Source of the DNA: Cenococcum geophilum 1.58
Lineage: Eukaryota > Ascomycota > Dothideomycetes > Gloniales > Gloniaceae
Reading direction: 5' to 3'
Assembly (NCBI GenBank): GCA_001692895.1
Contig: KV748202.1
Coordinates: forward strand, 1,302,001-1,366,000
DNA: 64,000 nucleotides
The notes beneath the pieces were generated by a model. The model was not told where the DNA came from. It did no database searches and saw only the letters and a program-made list of their open reading frames with translations. Positions 26,792 to 37,046 of this stretch are shown here, in pieces. Position 1 is the stretch's first letter. Every line of letters begins with the position of its first letter. The position numbers and the translations under genes were made by a program.

Positions 26792-26919
26792 AACATTAAC
26801 TGCTAATTAAAGTTATCTAATTAGTTAAATTTACCTCGCTAAGACCTACTATAAAGATGTTAGTTTTACTTACCGTCCTAACTAAGCTAATAATAATTTT
26901 CTATACCGGGTATAGAAAA
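26792..26919. repeat. Two-palindrome module in the tail of Gypsy D
   Basis: P2 (26,792-26,814, RIP-altered) then P1 (26,897-26,919, intact). The whole segment aligns to the reverse complement of 14,700-14,830. Confidence 0.82.
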
Positions 26920-27059
26920 TCTTAATTAGTCTATTTAATAATTAGAACTAGTAAAACTTTATACTATCTAAGGCGAATATATAAAATATAATAAGTAAGA
27001 AGCTTTAACTAAAATTAAATTATTTTAAACTATTAGCTAGAGGGGGAGGGGAGGGGGGG

Positions 27060-27406
27060 TACTATAATAGGACTAGCCTAGTTATAGTAGGAACGTCTTA
27101 GTAAAATACTTAATAGATAAATTCCAACGCTTTAACTAAATTCTGCCGAATTCTGCTGGCTTAATCGACTTCTATTAAGTTCTGTTAAGATTAATTAAAT
27201 TCTACTAAAGTCCGTCGAAGACCGCGTGCGTACATATGCACACATCAACCACTAAGACCCCTAACTATTTAATTATAAGATTCTCTTGTTATTCCTTTCT
27301 ATTCTTTACGCAACGTCTTGTTCTCTGTAAGAGCTATACCCCTAAATTTAGATAGAATATATTTTATTCCTTCGAACCTGCTCTGAAGCCTCTTCGTACG
27401 CTTACA
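27060..27406 (+). repeat. 3' LTR of Gypsy D, left border of the gene island
   Basis: 347 bases starting TACTATAATAGG directly after a run of G/A (polypurine tract) and ending in CGCTTACA. It aligns over its full length with 60,713-61,058. Compared with that copy it keeps many more C and G bases, so it is less RIP-mutated. Unique sequence begins at 27,407. Confidence 0.85.
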
Positions 27407-28194
27407 ACATGCTTCAGTATGTTAGGCCGAATATTGCTTTCTTCTTTGCTGGGCAGCACATGGATACCTCATTGATAGGCGCTTACTGGCGGTTCTTGGT
27501 GAGCACTAACGTAATCCCATGACACCCAGATTCCCACGAAGTCTGGACTCGAAATCCTCCATCAAAGGGGCCATCTATTTCAACACGGACATCAATTGGA
27601 TTAGTGTGTCCTGAACCCAGTACCAAACAACTGACCCAAACCCTCTACCCAGATCGGGACGGCCCATTCCCTATCATCCGCTACAGTACGAAAGGCCCCC
27701 GGCGCCGAATCCAAAAATGCTCATCCGTCATCCTCGCCTTCCCACCTACTCTCTCCGCCCTCCAAGCCGCCCACCTCGACCTGTCACCCGCCGAACGGCA
27801 CGTGTTTGGCCCCGTCGGCGTGAACGACTACTACTCAGGCGCGACGCGCGTCCAAACGCTCTTCAGCCTCGTCTTACGCGTCGTAAGCCTCTCGCCTATC
27901 ACGCCGCTTGACGCGACCGGCGAGCCCGTTGCCTTCCCGCGCATCTCGCCAGCCTCCGACGTCGCGACGGCCTGGTCCCGGGGCCCGTATCGGGGGCAGC
28001 AGACGCTCGAGCAGGCGAAGGAGCTGCTCAAGGCTACGCTGTCCAAGCTGAACAGGGACCCGCTCGTTGCGGACGCGACGGCCACGCTGGTCACCAATGC
28101 GGTTGTGTTGGTGTTTCGGAAGTGGGGTTATTCCCCGCATTTCGATACCGAGCGGCTGGCTTGTGAGTGGTACGAGAAGTTTAATAAGCTGTAG
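27407..28194 (+). pseudogene. 5'-truncated gene remnant (last exon open), function unknown
   Basis: The frame is open from 27,523 to a TAG at 28,192-28,194, with coding-like composition (G/C-rich third positions). It contains no ATG; the only candidate start inside it (27,604) is GTG, which is not used in fungal nuclear genes. An in-frame ATG at 27,460 is closed by TGA at 27,520. A plausible intron runs 27,417-27,529 (GTATGT donor, CACTAAC branch site, CCCAG acceptor) and joins the frame correctly to the 10 bases left of it, which end at the D LTR. I infer that upstream exons were lost or separated by the LTR insertion. The roughly 220 visible residues include CPEPSTKQLTQTLYPDRDG and a C-terminal YSPHFDTERLACEWYEKF. 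No domain was recognised and no signal peptide or membrane segment is evident. It could still be expressed from the LTR. Confidence 0.55.
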
Positions 28195-28880
28195 GGCTAA
28201 AGAAGAAGTGTTATGCGAATGGGTTTGAGATGGTGGAGTTTGCGATTAGGGCGGGGCCGATGTGGTGGATTCGTATTTTACCAAACAAAGGATGTAGGTT
28301 GTAGAATTGAGGCTAAAATAATACTAATCTGTATTCCTATGTATACATCGGACACTTCTTCATCCTGAAAGCGTGGACCGTTTTCAAGCCCAGCCCAGCT
28401 TCTGTAAAAAGCTGTTCATAATGTCAAATGCTTCTAGAGAAGAAACTACAGGTTAGGACGTGAGTGTTAAAGAAATGAATTGGGTATCTGTAAATGACTT
28501 TAATGTTGCTTTGGTAGCCTCGACTCCCTCTTAATAATAGTGATCTCGGCACGAATGTCCGAGATAGCGTGAGCTTTCCATATCTAATAAGAAGACCTGT
28601 AGGAGCCGAGGTAAATGAAACGTGCGATTTGACATAGCAAAGTGACCATAGGTACTAACCGTTGGAAATGGAACGAGTGAAGGAACTTCCGGAAGTAACT
28701 AATACTAAGTGGGAATGAGAAAAACCTTGACGAGAAAATATATAGGGTGTATGAGTATGAAGTACTTTTACGAAGTAAAAAGTGATCAAACTCAAGGCGG
28801 CCCTAGGTGTTCAAATTCGATATTCTGGGTTTAGTTGAGGACATCTACAGCAGCACCATGAAGGCACGGACGCAATATCC
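28195..28880. other. Intergenic region between convergent genes
   Basis: Unique, non-RIP sequence of about 690 bases between the 3' ends of the truncated gene and the zinc-finger gene. It is presumed to hold both 3' untranslated regions. I see no further gene, RNA or repeat in it. Confidence 0.6.
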
Positions 28881-30345
28881 CTAGGCATGGTCTTGATAAT
28901 CGAACGGTGGTAGAAATTGATTGAAGCCCAATAGTTGTTCAGCATCGATGTCATTCCGGAGCTCTTCTGTAGTCGAGAGAAGGTACTGATCAGGGAATTG
29001 GCCTGGGAGTTCTTGAGGAGGCAGTGGTGTACGAGGCTGGCAGAGCAGCATTCCGCAACTGGCACTCATATCAGAGTCGGAATGCTGCAGTTGCGGAGTC
29101 AAGTCGAGACTCTTGGGGACTTCAGAAGGCTGCTTAATTGGCTCGGCGATTAAAACCGAGGGATCTGCAAGCTCTTGGGCAGACCGTACTTCAAGACCGG
29201 TTTCGAATGCTTGAAGAGCGATGGCCTTGGCATTATTTTTAAGGTTAGCCTCGTCGTTATGTTCTAACTGCCACTTCAGTAGCGTGGTGTTCCGTGGACG
29301 CCAATTGAATCGAGCAGAGATGTGATAAGGGAACACTTGGCCTGCGACATGCGCTTCCCAGTAAGGGTGGACCTCCGGGCGCCGAAGTAGGTTGCGAAGG
29401 AGCGTGTTGTACTGCCATTGGGATATTGTCATCCCATTCTCCATATGACGCGCGACGTGATCGCGCCATTCGTCCCAAGAAAAAAGCAAGCCTTGGCAAG
29501 ATTGACAGCCGCATGCGAATGCCCGTCTGAGTGGTATCCGCTTCTTAGCGCTATTTGCGTGTTTGCATGGCTTCCGACAAGCGTGCTGGAGTCTGTGGTG
29601 CTGACAGAAATTGCTNTCTTGCACGAAGATCTGGCGGCAATCTCGCTCTGGGCACTGCCATGCGATTTTGCCCGGTTCGTGGAAACCGTTCATATGCTTC
29701 TTCCAATCGGATCGCTTGCCAAATGATTTGTCTCTGTGTTCATCGAACACACAAAACCAACGCTTCTCGTCTTGCTTTAGGCTTTCAGTTTTCCGAATTG
29801 GTGGTAAGCTTGGAGCGGATCGCCTGCGCAAACTTCTATTCGGAGTCTTGAAACCTTTCAACCCTTCCAGGGAACTTGATATTGGAGCTGATTCACTGAT
29901 CTTAGTATCATTCAAGATAGCCTCGAGGTCTTCAGAACCGCGGTAGAGTGAATCTAGATTGAAAGGTGGCATAGTGATGGTATTGCGAACCAAGCTAGGC
30001 ACAGTATGAATGGCTAACCCTGAGCTTGAAGACGACGCATGCCCTGAGGGTGGGATCGGTGTCGTGAAGGAGGCCATATCCATTGGTTGTTCTATGCGAA
30101 TTATTAGTCGGTAAAGCGAAACGGTTTCCCAAAGGTGACTGACGAGATAATAATTCACGGATGATCCAAATTACAATTTGGGGTGGGTATTTTTTGATCA
30201 AGGCCCACGCATGGTCCAAATCCTCCTGAGGAATGTTGCATCCTGGAAACGAGGTGGTGGGAGTGGTCCGATCATATGGTGAAGATCTTGGTACAAGATA
30301 AGATGGGTTTCCCGACATGATCTCAGCGGAAATAACCGTCGACAT
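28881..30345 (-). CDS. C2H2-type zinc-finger protein (fungal, likely nuclear)
   Basis: Two-exon model giving 470 residues. Exon 1 is 30,345-30,144 (ATG at 30,345, MSTVISAEIM). The intron is 30,143-30,092 and exon 2 is 30,091-28,881 (TAG). The intron is 52 bases with GTCAGT donor, GACTAAT branch site and CATAG acceptor, and keeps frame. A Ser/Pro-rich region (about 70-170) precedes a zinc-finger block (about 181-285). Finger 1 has C181, H200 and H205 but no second Cys nearby. Finger 2 has C214, C219, H232/H233 and H237. A Cys-rich CGCQSC motif (261-266) has H279 and H283. A conserved RRPEVHPYWEAHV and FNWRPRNTTLL stretch follows. The tail is Gln/Pro-rich, as in transcriptional regulators. DNA binding is inferred from the family; targets are unknown. 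One ambiguous base (29,616) leaves residue 226 undefined. The start could be further upstream if a 5' intron ends at the TCTAG just before the ATG. Confidence 0.8.
30092..30143 (-). other. Spliceosomal intron of the zinc-finger gene
   Basis: 52 bases with GTCAGT at the 5' end, GACTAAT about 15 bases before the 3' end and CATAG at the acceptor. Splicing joins two overlapping open frames, removes a GTG-started frame and creates one continuous protein. Confidence 0.72.
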
Positions 30346-32080
30346 AACCTGCAACCTAGAAAACGGGTATAACTACTCGACCAATTGGGAATTGGAATTG
30401 GCGTAAAGAAGAAGTGCTTTTGGGCAGTTGATGAGTGATTAAGATAGTCCTCTTTCAGGTCGCAAAGAAATATACTTGAGAGGGTGGACTGAGGCGGGGG
30501 GCGGTGAAGAAGAAAAACAACGGGCAGCATGTGAGTATGATATACACGAGCTATACACTGCCGATTCGTGTCAAGGCCTAATTATACAATGAGGGCGCAG
30601 GGCTGCGCCTGAGCAGGCAACCTATTGCAAGGGTCATAGGGAAAATCCCGTTCCTGACATATGCAGTTCTCAGAAGACATAGCATAGAGTCTACCTAGGC
30701 AACGGAAAGTAGGAGGAAAATTAATTAGTGACACAGGCTTCCTCTCCGTTTTGCGATTCACCACTTCCAGTGTCAGGTGAGTGTCACCAAGGTTTGGGGA
30801 AGACGTGGACCAGCTTTGTGCGCCTACGGGCCCACCGAAGATTCTGCCTTTTCGTCAGCCTTGAGTGTTGCGTCATAGTCTCCTCATTCTCTGACTGGTA
30901 GCAAGGTGTTATTTAACTTGATGGGGAAAATGGGGTAATAGGTAATGCTGAAAAAGGAGGAATGACACGCTAGTTAGTCGCAGGTAAGTACGTTAGAGGC
31001 CACACCGGTGAAAAAAAGACGTATGAAACAGCGCCGAGGGATTATTAGGCATCCGCCCGTCGGCTTTGAGCGTCTCTCGGGACGCCCGCGCCTCGGCCTC
31101 GGTCAGTCAAGCAGTTAAGCCTCTTTGCCTAGTTTTGGCTGACCGCCGTATTGGTGTTCGTCTCAAAGTGTTGCGATTACATCCTGCCAAGCATGAGTGC
31201 GGTTATTGCAGGCTAATTCGGCATGTGTTGCCAAGAGAAAAAGAAAACAGGGACGGCATATGGTTCATAGTGTTACGGAATTGAGGGCCATTGAGGAAAT
31301 CTTTTGCTAGTATTAGGCTTGTTCCTGAAGCTTGATAGGATTTAGCTGTCCGCAAACCAGCCTCGGGGGGCCATTAGTTGTCAAGTTTGGGCCGCGGGCA
31401 CGCCCCAGCCGTCACGGTCCCGGCCTATTGGCTAGCCCTAAACACCTTGGCATGTCTGGCTGAACGCGTGTATTCTACCATCTCGGTGGGTCATTATTAC
31501 CGAGGCTTGATTCGTTTAATTTACGAGGTAATAAGTACTTGGGATAGGCTCTCAAGGACCTTCAAGAGACGTTCTAGGTGCCTTTGGCTCGAGATCCACA
31601 TCGATTAGCTATTCTTGCTGTATGTATCGTTCTGGAGCTTTCGTAAGTTTATCTAAAGTGCTATGGTTTTCCTTGGACGATGAACGGATATGAGCTTGTG
31701 ACCCGCACTTTCAATTGAACATAAAAATATCTGAGAGGACGCGGATGGGCTAGTCAATAAACTGTTCAGGAGACCCAGGTAGTCTCTTCATTAATAAACT
31801 TAAAAGTAATGCTCTAATTTGATAATATATATATTGAGGTCCTTACTCGACGAGACGGTGATGAAGACTGCGCGAAATAGTGGTCGTCGATCAATCTGTC
31901 AGGCAAGCCTGATCCTACCGAGGTACCTACCTTGAAGCATTGAAGGCTTGGCATTGCCACCAAACTACCTACTGATCCAACCATCCCAGCTCTCGGCCTT
32001 ATAAACCTCAAATTTTACAGTGAAGCACCGGCACCTCTGAAATCACCGCTCTTCCTAATCTCCAGGAAGTATAGAGAACC
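30346..32080. other. Divergent intergenic region (zinc-finger gene / RAD4)
   Basis: About 1.7 kb of unique, non-RIP sequence holding the promoters and 5' untranslated regions of both divergent genes. A TATA-like TATAAA is present at about 32,000, some 80 bases before the RAD4 start. Short open frames at 31,066-31,284 and 31,378-31,608 lack any recognisable protein feature. No tRNA or other RNA gene was recognised. Confidence 0.6.
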
Positions 32081-35000
32081 ATGCCCCCATTTGTACCCCG
32101 TAAACGCCACCGTTCTACCTCCCCCACTTCATCGCCTCCTTCTAAACGCCCGACGCATATTGCGCCGCCTCGGCGCGCAAAAGAAACGGTATTTGAGACA
32201 CTGGACTCTGCGCCGTGGATCCCACGCAGACTTGAGCAGAGTGAGGCGTTTTTGGAGGAAGACGATGGATCAGAGCTCAGCGACATCAACAGTGATGAGT
32301 TTGAGGATGTGGCGATAAACGGCGCTGGGCCTTTAGCACAAGGAAGAAGAAAGGTGCAAGAAGCTGCTGGAGAAGTGGACAGCGATAGCGAGGAAGAAGC
32401 GGAGTGGGAGGATGCGCTCGGATCCCACCATCAGACCCATAAAAATCCCGACGAGAATGTTCCAGCTCCGATACCATCCGGTGACCTCGAACTCACCCTG
32501 TCGTCTTCTGCGAATCCTGCGGCTTTCTCTGCCACCACTAATAGAGGCAAGAAGGGACCTTCAAAAATTGAAAGACAGATAAGAACTGTAACACATTGCA
32601 TGCATGTGCAATTCTTAATGTTCCACAATCTCGTTCGCAATGCGTGGATTCAGGATAAAGGAGTTCAACGAATTCTAGTAAAGAGCCTAAGCAAGGGGTG
32701 TTGGAAGGAAGTAGAAAGCTGGTGGCGGAACGCGGGGATTAGGGATGGCTATGCAGCTGTCGTGGAAGGTGGATACACTGGGGAAGGAGTGGAGGTTGAA
32801 TCTGCGAAGGTCCTGGGTAAAGGGAAAGGGGAACAGGCCTCGGGGAAGCCAGCACATAAGAACTTGAGGGCGCGGATACCGGAAAACAAGAGTAATGAAA
32901 AGGGTAATGGCGACAGAGTCCAGCGTGATTGGGGTGCATCATCTACACATCTGGAACCAAACGCGCCGAACCTCTCGGCAGGGGACCCGCTACTGCGCCT
33001 CTTGAAGTATCTAGCAGCCTTCTGGAAGCAGAAGTTTCGACCAACGACACCTTGTCTTCGTAAGCGTGGTTATCTGCCTCCTTGGGCGCTTGAGGCTGAA
33101 ATCGAGGCATGGCGCCGAGATGAATCGAAGGCTGGTGATTTCGGTGAGCGAGTCGAGAGCTTAGATGCATTCCGGGAGCTGGCAAGGAAATGTGAGGGCA
33201 GTAGGGATGTCGGCCAGCAGCTTTTTACAGCGCTGCTGAGGGGATTAGGTATTGAGGCGAGGATGGTTGCTAGCCTCCAGCCTCTAGGATTCGGGTGGAG
33301 CCAAGCTGAGGAAGGGAAAGCGAGGAAGGGGTTGGGAACCGCTCAAAGGGAAGCAAAGGAAGAGGAGCACAAGGAGAATAGAAAGGGCCAAAATGTGATC
33401 AATATTGCATTACCGAAGAAAGCGAACCCGGAGCCTTCACTCAACGTAGTACCCAAGAAACGGAAAGCATTTGACGGCGGCAAATCTTCTATCAATTTAG
33501 AGAGTGCTGAAACCAGCGATCTCAGTAGTTTACCCTCAGATTCGGATTCCTTTCTCAAGATTGGTTCTCCAGAGAAAAGGTCCAAGGCTATGATACTGAA
33601 CCCTTCTCGAAAGTATGGCCAAGAACTTCCGCACCCAACATATTGGACCGAAGCCCTTTCCCCTACAACCCGAATACCTATAGCTGTTTCCCCGCTACCC
33701 CTCTCTATAGTCGCACCGGCTTCTAATCCAGACCTCCTAGTTCAGTTTTATCCTCGTGGCGCAGCTTCTGAAAAAGCGAAGCAGGTTTTCTGCTATTTGA
33801 TAGCCTTCTCTTCCGACGGGACAGCAAAAGATGTTACGACGCGGTACCTGCCTCGAAGATTATGGCCAGGAAAGACCAAAGGTGTCAGAATCCCGGTTGA
33901 GAAAATCCCGGTCCATGACAGACAAGGCAAAATACGAAGGCGGGAGGAGTGGGACTGGTTTAAGAGCGTTATGCGTCCATATGCACGTAGTGCGGAGAAT
34001 AGAACTTTATGGGACGAAGTCGAAGACCAAGGCGATCTCGTCCCAGCCAAACCTGCTAAGGCGAAGGCAATGGACGAGGAAGGAGGCAAGGAGACACTCC
34101 AAGGGTACAAATCATCTGCAGAATTTGTGCTTGAACGGCATCTACGGCGTGAGGAAGCGCTTGGACCAGGTACGCAGCTGGTGAGGTATTTTATGACTGG
34201 TAAGGGTGAAAAGGAGACTAAGGAACCGGTTTATCTGAGAAAGGATGTTGTAACGTGCAAGACGATTGAGAGCTGGCATAAAGAGGGACGACAAGTTAAA
34301 GAAGGCGAGCAGCCGCTTAAATTTGTGCCCATACGTGCTGTGACGGTGACGCGGAAGCGCGAGATTGAGGAGAGGGAGAGAGAAGAGGGCGGAAAGGTGA
34401 AGCAAGGATTATATTCCGAAGCACAGACTGAGTGGATTATTCCCGACCCAATTCAAGATGGTAAAATCCCACGGAATGTGTTCGGTAATATTGATGTCTA
34501 TGTGCCTACTATGGTCCCTAAGGGTGCTGTCCATATTCCGCTTAGAGGTACAGCGAGGGTTTGCAAACGACTAGGGGTAGATTTCGCGGAGGCATGCACC
34601 GGATTTGAGTTCGGGAAGCAGAGAGCGGTGCCAGTGCTCACCGGTATAGTTGTGGCTAAGGAGAATGAGGATTTGGTTATTGATGCGTGGGAGGCGGAAG
34701 AGGTGGAAAGGAAGCGCAAGGAGGAAAGTAAAAAAGAGAAGTTGGTCCTTGGACTTTGGAGGAAGTTTTTGCTAGGATTGAGAATTGTCGAGAGAATGAA
34801 AAGAGAGTATGGAGAGGAGGATGGGGAAGTGCCGGAAGACGTCAACCCGTTCACGAAGAAGAAATCAGTCGTGGAGAAAGCAGAGGAAGAAGCGGTCTAT
34901 GGCGAACGAGCCGGCTTTCTGTCACAGGAGCATGAAGAGCATCTTGAAGGGAGATTTATCAGGGACGAGGAAGAGGATAAGCCTGAGCATGCAGGAGGCT

Positions 35001-35572
35001 TTATCGTAGAGTATGGAGATGACTCGAATCTCCAAATCAAACGAACAGCTTCTGAAAGCTACCCTCAAACGCCTATTTCATTACTCTCAGCACAGCACCA
35101 GAAGATCACTAGACACGAGTCTACAGGGGCAGATTCTGAGGAATACGAGTTGGACAAAATGGGAATTCGGGCCCTGCCCAAGGTGAACCAGGGAGGTAGC
35201 TGTGGACGCGGTCATGGAAGAAGGGTCAGAGGAGCGGGAAGTGGAAGGGGCGGTATCGTATCTAGAACTCCTCAGCCAAATCGGCCATTTAAGGCAACAC
35301 CGAAGAAGAAGCACCGTACGAGCGGTGGAGATGAGAGTGAATCGTCAAGTCCGTCCGATCCCACCTCTGATGTTGACAATTCCGAAGGCGGGTCCGTACT
35401 TGAAGCAGTCAATGGCAATGACGTTGAAGGGCCTATTAGGAAGAAGACTTCAGCTGACAGGACAGCTAAATTGACCCAAAAGCGTAAGGCGGCACAGAAA
35501 TGCGAGGTCGCTGCAAGGAGTCACTACTTTCATCATGATAGCGATGAGAACGGCAGTGTCCTAGACAAGTGA
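32081..35572 (+). CDS. RAD4: DNA damage-recognition protein Rad4/XPC (nucleotide excision repair)
   Basis: Intronless 1,163-residue frame from ATG (MPPFVPRKRHRS) to TGA. Rad4/XPC binds helix-distorting lesions with Rad23 and starts global-genome nucleotide excision repair in the nucleus. Visible order: a basic N-terminus with a nuclear-localisation-like patch (7-35); an acidic segment (57-115); a transglutaminase-like fold in two blocks (about 161-215 and 301-405, with QQLFTALLRGLGIEARMV); a charged linker; and a final part of the fold from HPTYWTEAL (518-526) to about 625. The beta-hairpin domains follow: BHD1 about 679-735 (FVLERHLRREEALGPGTQ), BHD2 about 737-800 (LYSEAQTEWIIPDPIQDG), BHD3 about 801-865 (FGNIDVYVPTMVPKGAVHIP and TGFEFGKQRAVPVLTGIVV). 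The tail (about 870-1,163) is disordered, with an Arg/Gly-rich patch (1,041-1,060) and basic clusters. It is longer than yeast Rad4, as expected for filamentous fungi. No internal stops or RIP bias are present, so it is probably functional. Confidence 0.95.
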   Translation: MPPFVPRKRHRSTSPTSSPPSKRPTHIAPPRRAKETVFETLDSAPWIPRRLEQSEAFLEEDDGSELSDINSDEFEDVAINGAGPLAQGRRKVQEAAGEVDSDSEEEAEWEDALGSHHQTHKNPDENVPAPIPSGDLELTLSSSANPAAFSATTNRGKKGPSKIERQIRTVTHCMHVQFLMFHNLVRNAWIQDKGVQRILVKSLSKGCWKEVESWWRNAGIRDGYAAVVEGGYTGEGVEVESAKVLGKGKGEQASGKPAHKNLRARIPENKSNEKGNGDRVQRDWGASSTHLEPNAPNLSAGDPLLRLLKYLAAFWKQKFRPTTPCLRKRGYLPPWALEAEIEAWRRDESKAGDFGERVESLDAFRELARKCEGSRDVGQQLFTALLRGLGIEARMVASLQPLGFGWSQAEEGKARKGLGTAQREAKEEEHKENRKGQNVINIALPKKANPEPSLNVVPKKRKAFDGGKSSINLESAETSDLSSLPSDSDSFLKIGSPEKRSKAMILNPSRKYGQELPHPTYWTEALSPTTRIPIAVSPLPLSIVAPASNPDLLVQFYPRGAASEKAKQVFCYLIAFSSDGTAKDVTTRYLPRRLWPGKTKGVRIPVEKIPVHDRQGKIRRREEWDWFKSVMRPYARSAENRTLWDEVEDQGDLVPAKPAKAKAMDEEGGKETLQGYKSSAEFVLERHLRREEALGPGTQLVRYFMTGKGEKETKEPVYLRKDVVTCKTIESWHKEGRQVKEGEQPLKFVPIRAVTVTRKREIEEREREEGGKVKQGLYSEAQTEWIIPDPIQDGKIPRNVFGNIDVYVPTMVPKGAVHIPLRGTARVCKRLGVDFAEACTGFEFGKQRAVPVLTGIVVAKENEDLVIDAWEAEEVERKRKEESKKEKLVLGLWRKFLLGLRIVERMKREYGEEDGEVPEDVNPFTKKKSVVEKAEEEAVYGERAGFLSQEHEEHLEGRFIRDEEEDKPEHAGGFIVEYGDDSNLQIKRTASESYPQTPISLLSAQHQKITRHESTGADSEEYELDKMGIRALPKVNQGGSCGRGHGRRVRGAGSGRGGIVSRTPQPNRPFKATPKKKHRTSGGDESESSSPSDPTSDVDNSEGGSVLEAVNGNDVEGPIRKKTSADRTAKLTQKRKAAQKCEVAARSHYFHHDSDENGSVLDK

Positions 35573-35772
35573 CGTGCTGGGACGAAGGCTAGAGGTAGAG
35601 GACATTGTCGAGCACGTGGCTAGGGTAGACAGCAGTAGGATCACAATACTTCAAAAAGTCCCTTCAATACATTTAACCTAAAATGCTGCATTTGCGCCTG
35701 GATTATAATGCGTAAGGTACATACTCCAGGTTTGCCTGGGCAGTACGTGTACTATAGTATCAGGGATAAATA
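35573..35772. other. RAD4 3' flank, right end of the gene island
   Basis: Unique sequence with balanced composition, presumed to be the 3' untranslated region. RIP-affected repeat sequence starts at about 35,773 with TGTTAGC. Confidence 0.6.
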
Positions 35773-36527
35773 TTGTTAGCGCCGAGCTAACAATACTGTA
35801 GGTGAGGTGACAGGCTCCGCACCCGGCACAAACCCACAAAAGGTAAGCGAGTGATTAACGTCGCACCCGGGAACCCCCCAAGCGACCCACACGCGTCTGT
35901 ACGCGCTCTTCTTCTTTAAGGATAGCAATTAAGAGATTAGGAGTAAAAGATAATGCTAGGGAAGGCTTTTAAGCCGGAAGAAGATTAAGGATACGCGAGT
36001 ATACTGCTAGTACTAGGGATAAGAAAGTAGCCGCAAAAGCCTAAAAATACGCTAAAGAAGCCAAGAGCGAAGACGGCCTAGAAAGGGAAGAAAAGTAGCT
36101 ATAAAAGACGTTCTATAGAAGCGCTAGGCCTATAGTAGTGGCTTAGAGGAAGCTGCCGTTAGTACTTATAAAGGAGGAAGTCTTAGGATAGATCTCTAGA
36201 TTAGACGTTTAGTAAATACTAAGAGCCTTAATTAACTACGGATATAGAGCCTATGTTATATATATAGTAGAAAACACCTTAAATTAAGCTAAAGCCTTAG
36301 CTAAGTCTTAATTAATTAGACGCCGCCTTTATAGTTAAATTAGATTAGTTAAAGCTTTTAACCGGGCCGACCTAATACCCTATTTAAACGTTAGTCAATT
36401 ATACGGTTATAGTTAAATCGAATTAGTTACCCGTCGCCGTTAAACGCCTTTAATTAGTAGTTAAAGATATCTTACCGTAGGTATATAAATATATAGGTAC
36501 GCAGTTATATAGGCCTAACTAGGAAAT
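35773..36527 (+). other. Unclassified RIP-affected fragment with a decayed reading frame
   Basis: It begins TGTTAGCGCCGAGCTAACA, an inverted pair of TGTTAGC, followed by a C-rich, little-mutated leader (about 35,820-35,930). Downstream the plus strand reads as a hydrophilic protein broken by TAG/TAA, with a Lys/Glu/Ala-rich part (KYAKEAKSEDGLEREEK, about 36,055-36,105) and a later stretch with VKLD-LKLLTGPT (about 36,330-36,370). This could be the 5' end and gag of an LTR element, but no RT, partner LTR or target duplication was found. The right limit is set by the start of Gypsy F RT homology. Confidence 0.4.
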
Positions 36528-36722
36528 TAATATATGGCTAATATAAGCTATATAGAAGATATCTAGGTAAGGACGTAGGGTATTATTTATATAATATTAA
36601 AATAGGCTTAGGGCGTTTATAAGGCTAAATAGTATTACTAAGTACTTAAATAATTTATACTAGGTATAGAACGTAGTAAGCTATTTATCTCCTTTAGTAA
36701 TATAGAGGCGGTTAAATATAGA

Positions 36723-36727
36723 GATAA
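36723..36727. repeat. Target-site duplication of element E (left)
   Basis: GATAA, matching 51,372-51,376. Joining the flanks restores the RT frame of element F. Confidence 0.9.
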
Positions 36728-36930
36728 TATTAGGACGCTAAGGTCCTTAGGGCATGTAGTAACGTAATAATAGTAGTGGGATACAAAGAGTATCTGGTTC
36801 TTAATGAAGTAGAACTATAAAACTGAATTCTGCTATTCTTTAATGTGGGGCGACTACGTTTTATAGGCGCCTCGCCTGCGCCTCGCCTGCGCTAAGCTGG
36901 TTACGGCCAGTGTGTCTCTATAGCCTAATA
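36728..36930 (-). repeat. 3' LTR of element E (left)
   Basis: 203 bases, TATTAGGACGC...GCCTAATA, with the TG...CA ends mutated to TA...TA. It is the same length as the right LTR. Confidence 0.93.
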
Positions 36931-37046
36931 ATTGCCCCCCCCTTTTTAAGCGGCTGTCCTTAACTGACGCTATTATACAATAGGAGTGCTATTATTGCCC
37001 TTCTCTAAATAAAAAGTTTTTTAATAATTTTAAGTAAATTAAACAA

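Larger units (their letters stand above)
19342..27406 (+). mobile_element. Remnant of Gypsy element D (3' part), host of the A array and Copia C
   Basis: Plus-strand decayed integrase at about 19,350-19,900 (DILINFIVNL, then II-VINRLIKM and VAEYF), followed after removal of two later insertions by an AT-rich tail (26,334-27,037). A polypurine tract (about 27,038-27,059) and the 3' LTR (27,060-27,406) complete it. The 5' half of D is not in the window, because the A array was inserted into it and the rest lies to the left. A chromodomain could not be confirmed in the tail. Heavy RIP has removed most codons. Family and strand are well supported by the integrase motif plus the tract-LTR order; the internal borders are not. 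Confidence 0.78.

Noticed and set aside
27460-27522. Small frame from ATG at 27,460
   Set aside because: Ends at TGA after 20 codons and lies within the proposed intron; joining it to the open frame would need a 31-base intron, too short.
27604-28194. Complete 196-residue protein starting at 27,604
   Set aside because: The start is GTG, not a nuclear start codon in fungi, and the frame is open upstream to 27,523; treated as the end of a truncated gene.
31066-31608. Open frames of 72 and 76 residues between the divergent genes
   Set aside because: No recognisable protein features or supporting gene structure; within promoter and 5' untranslated sequence.
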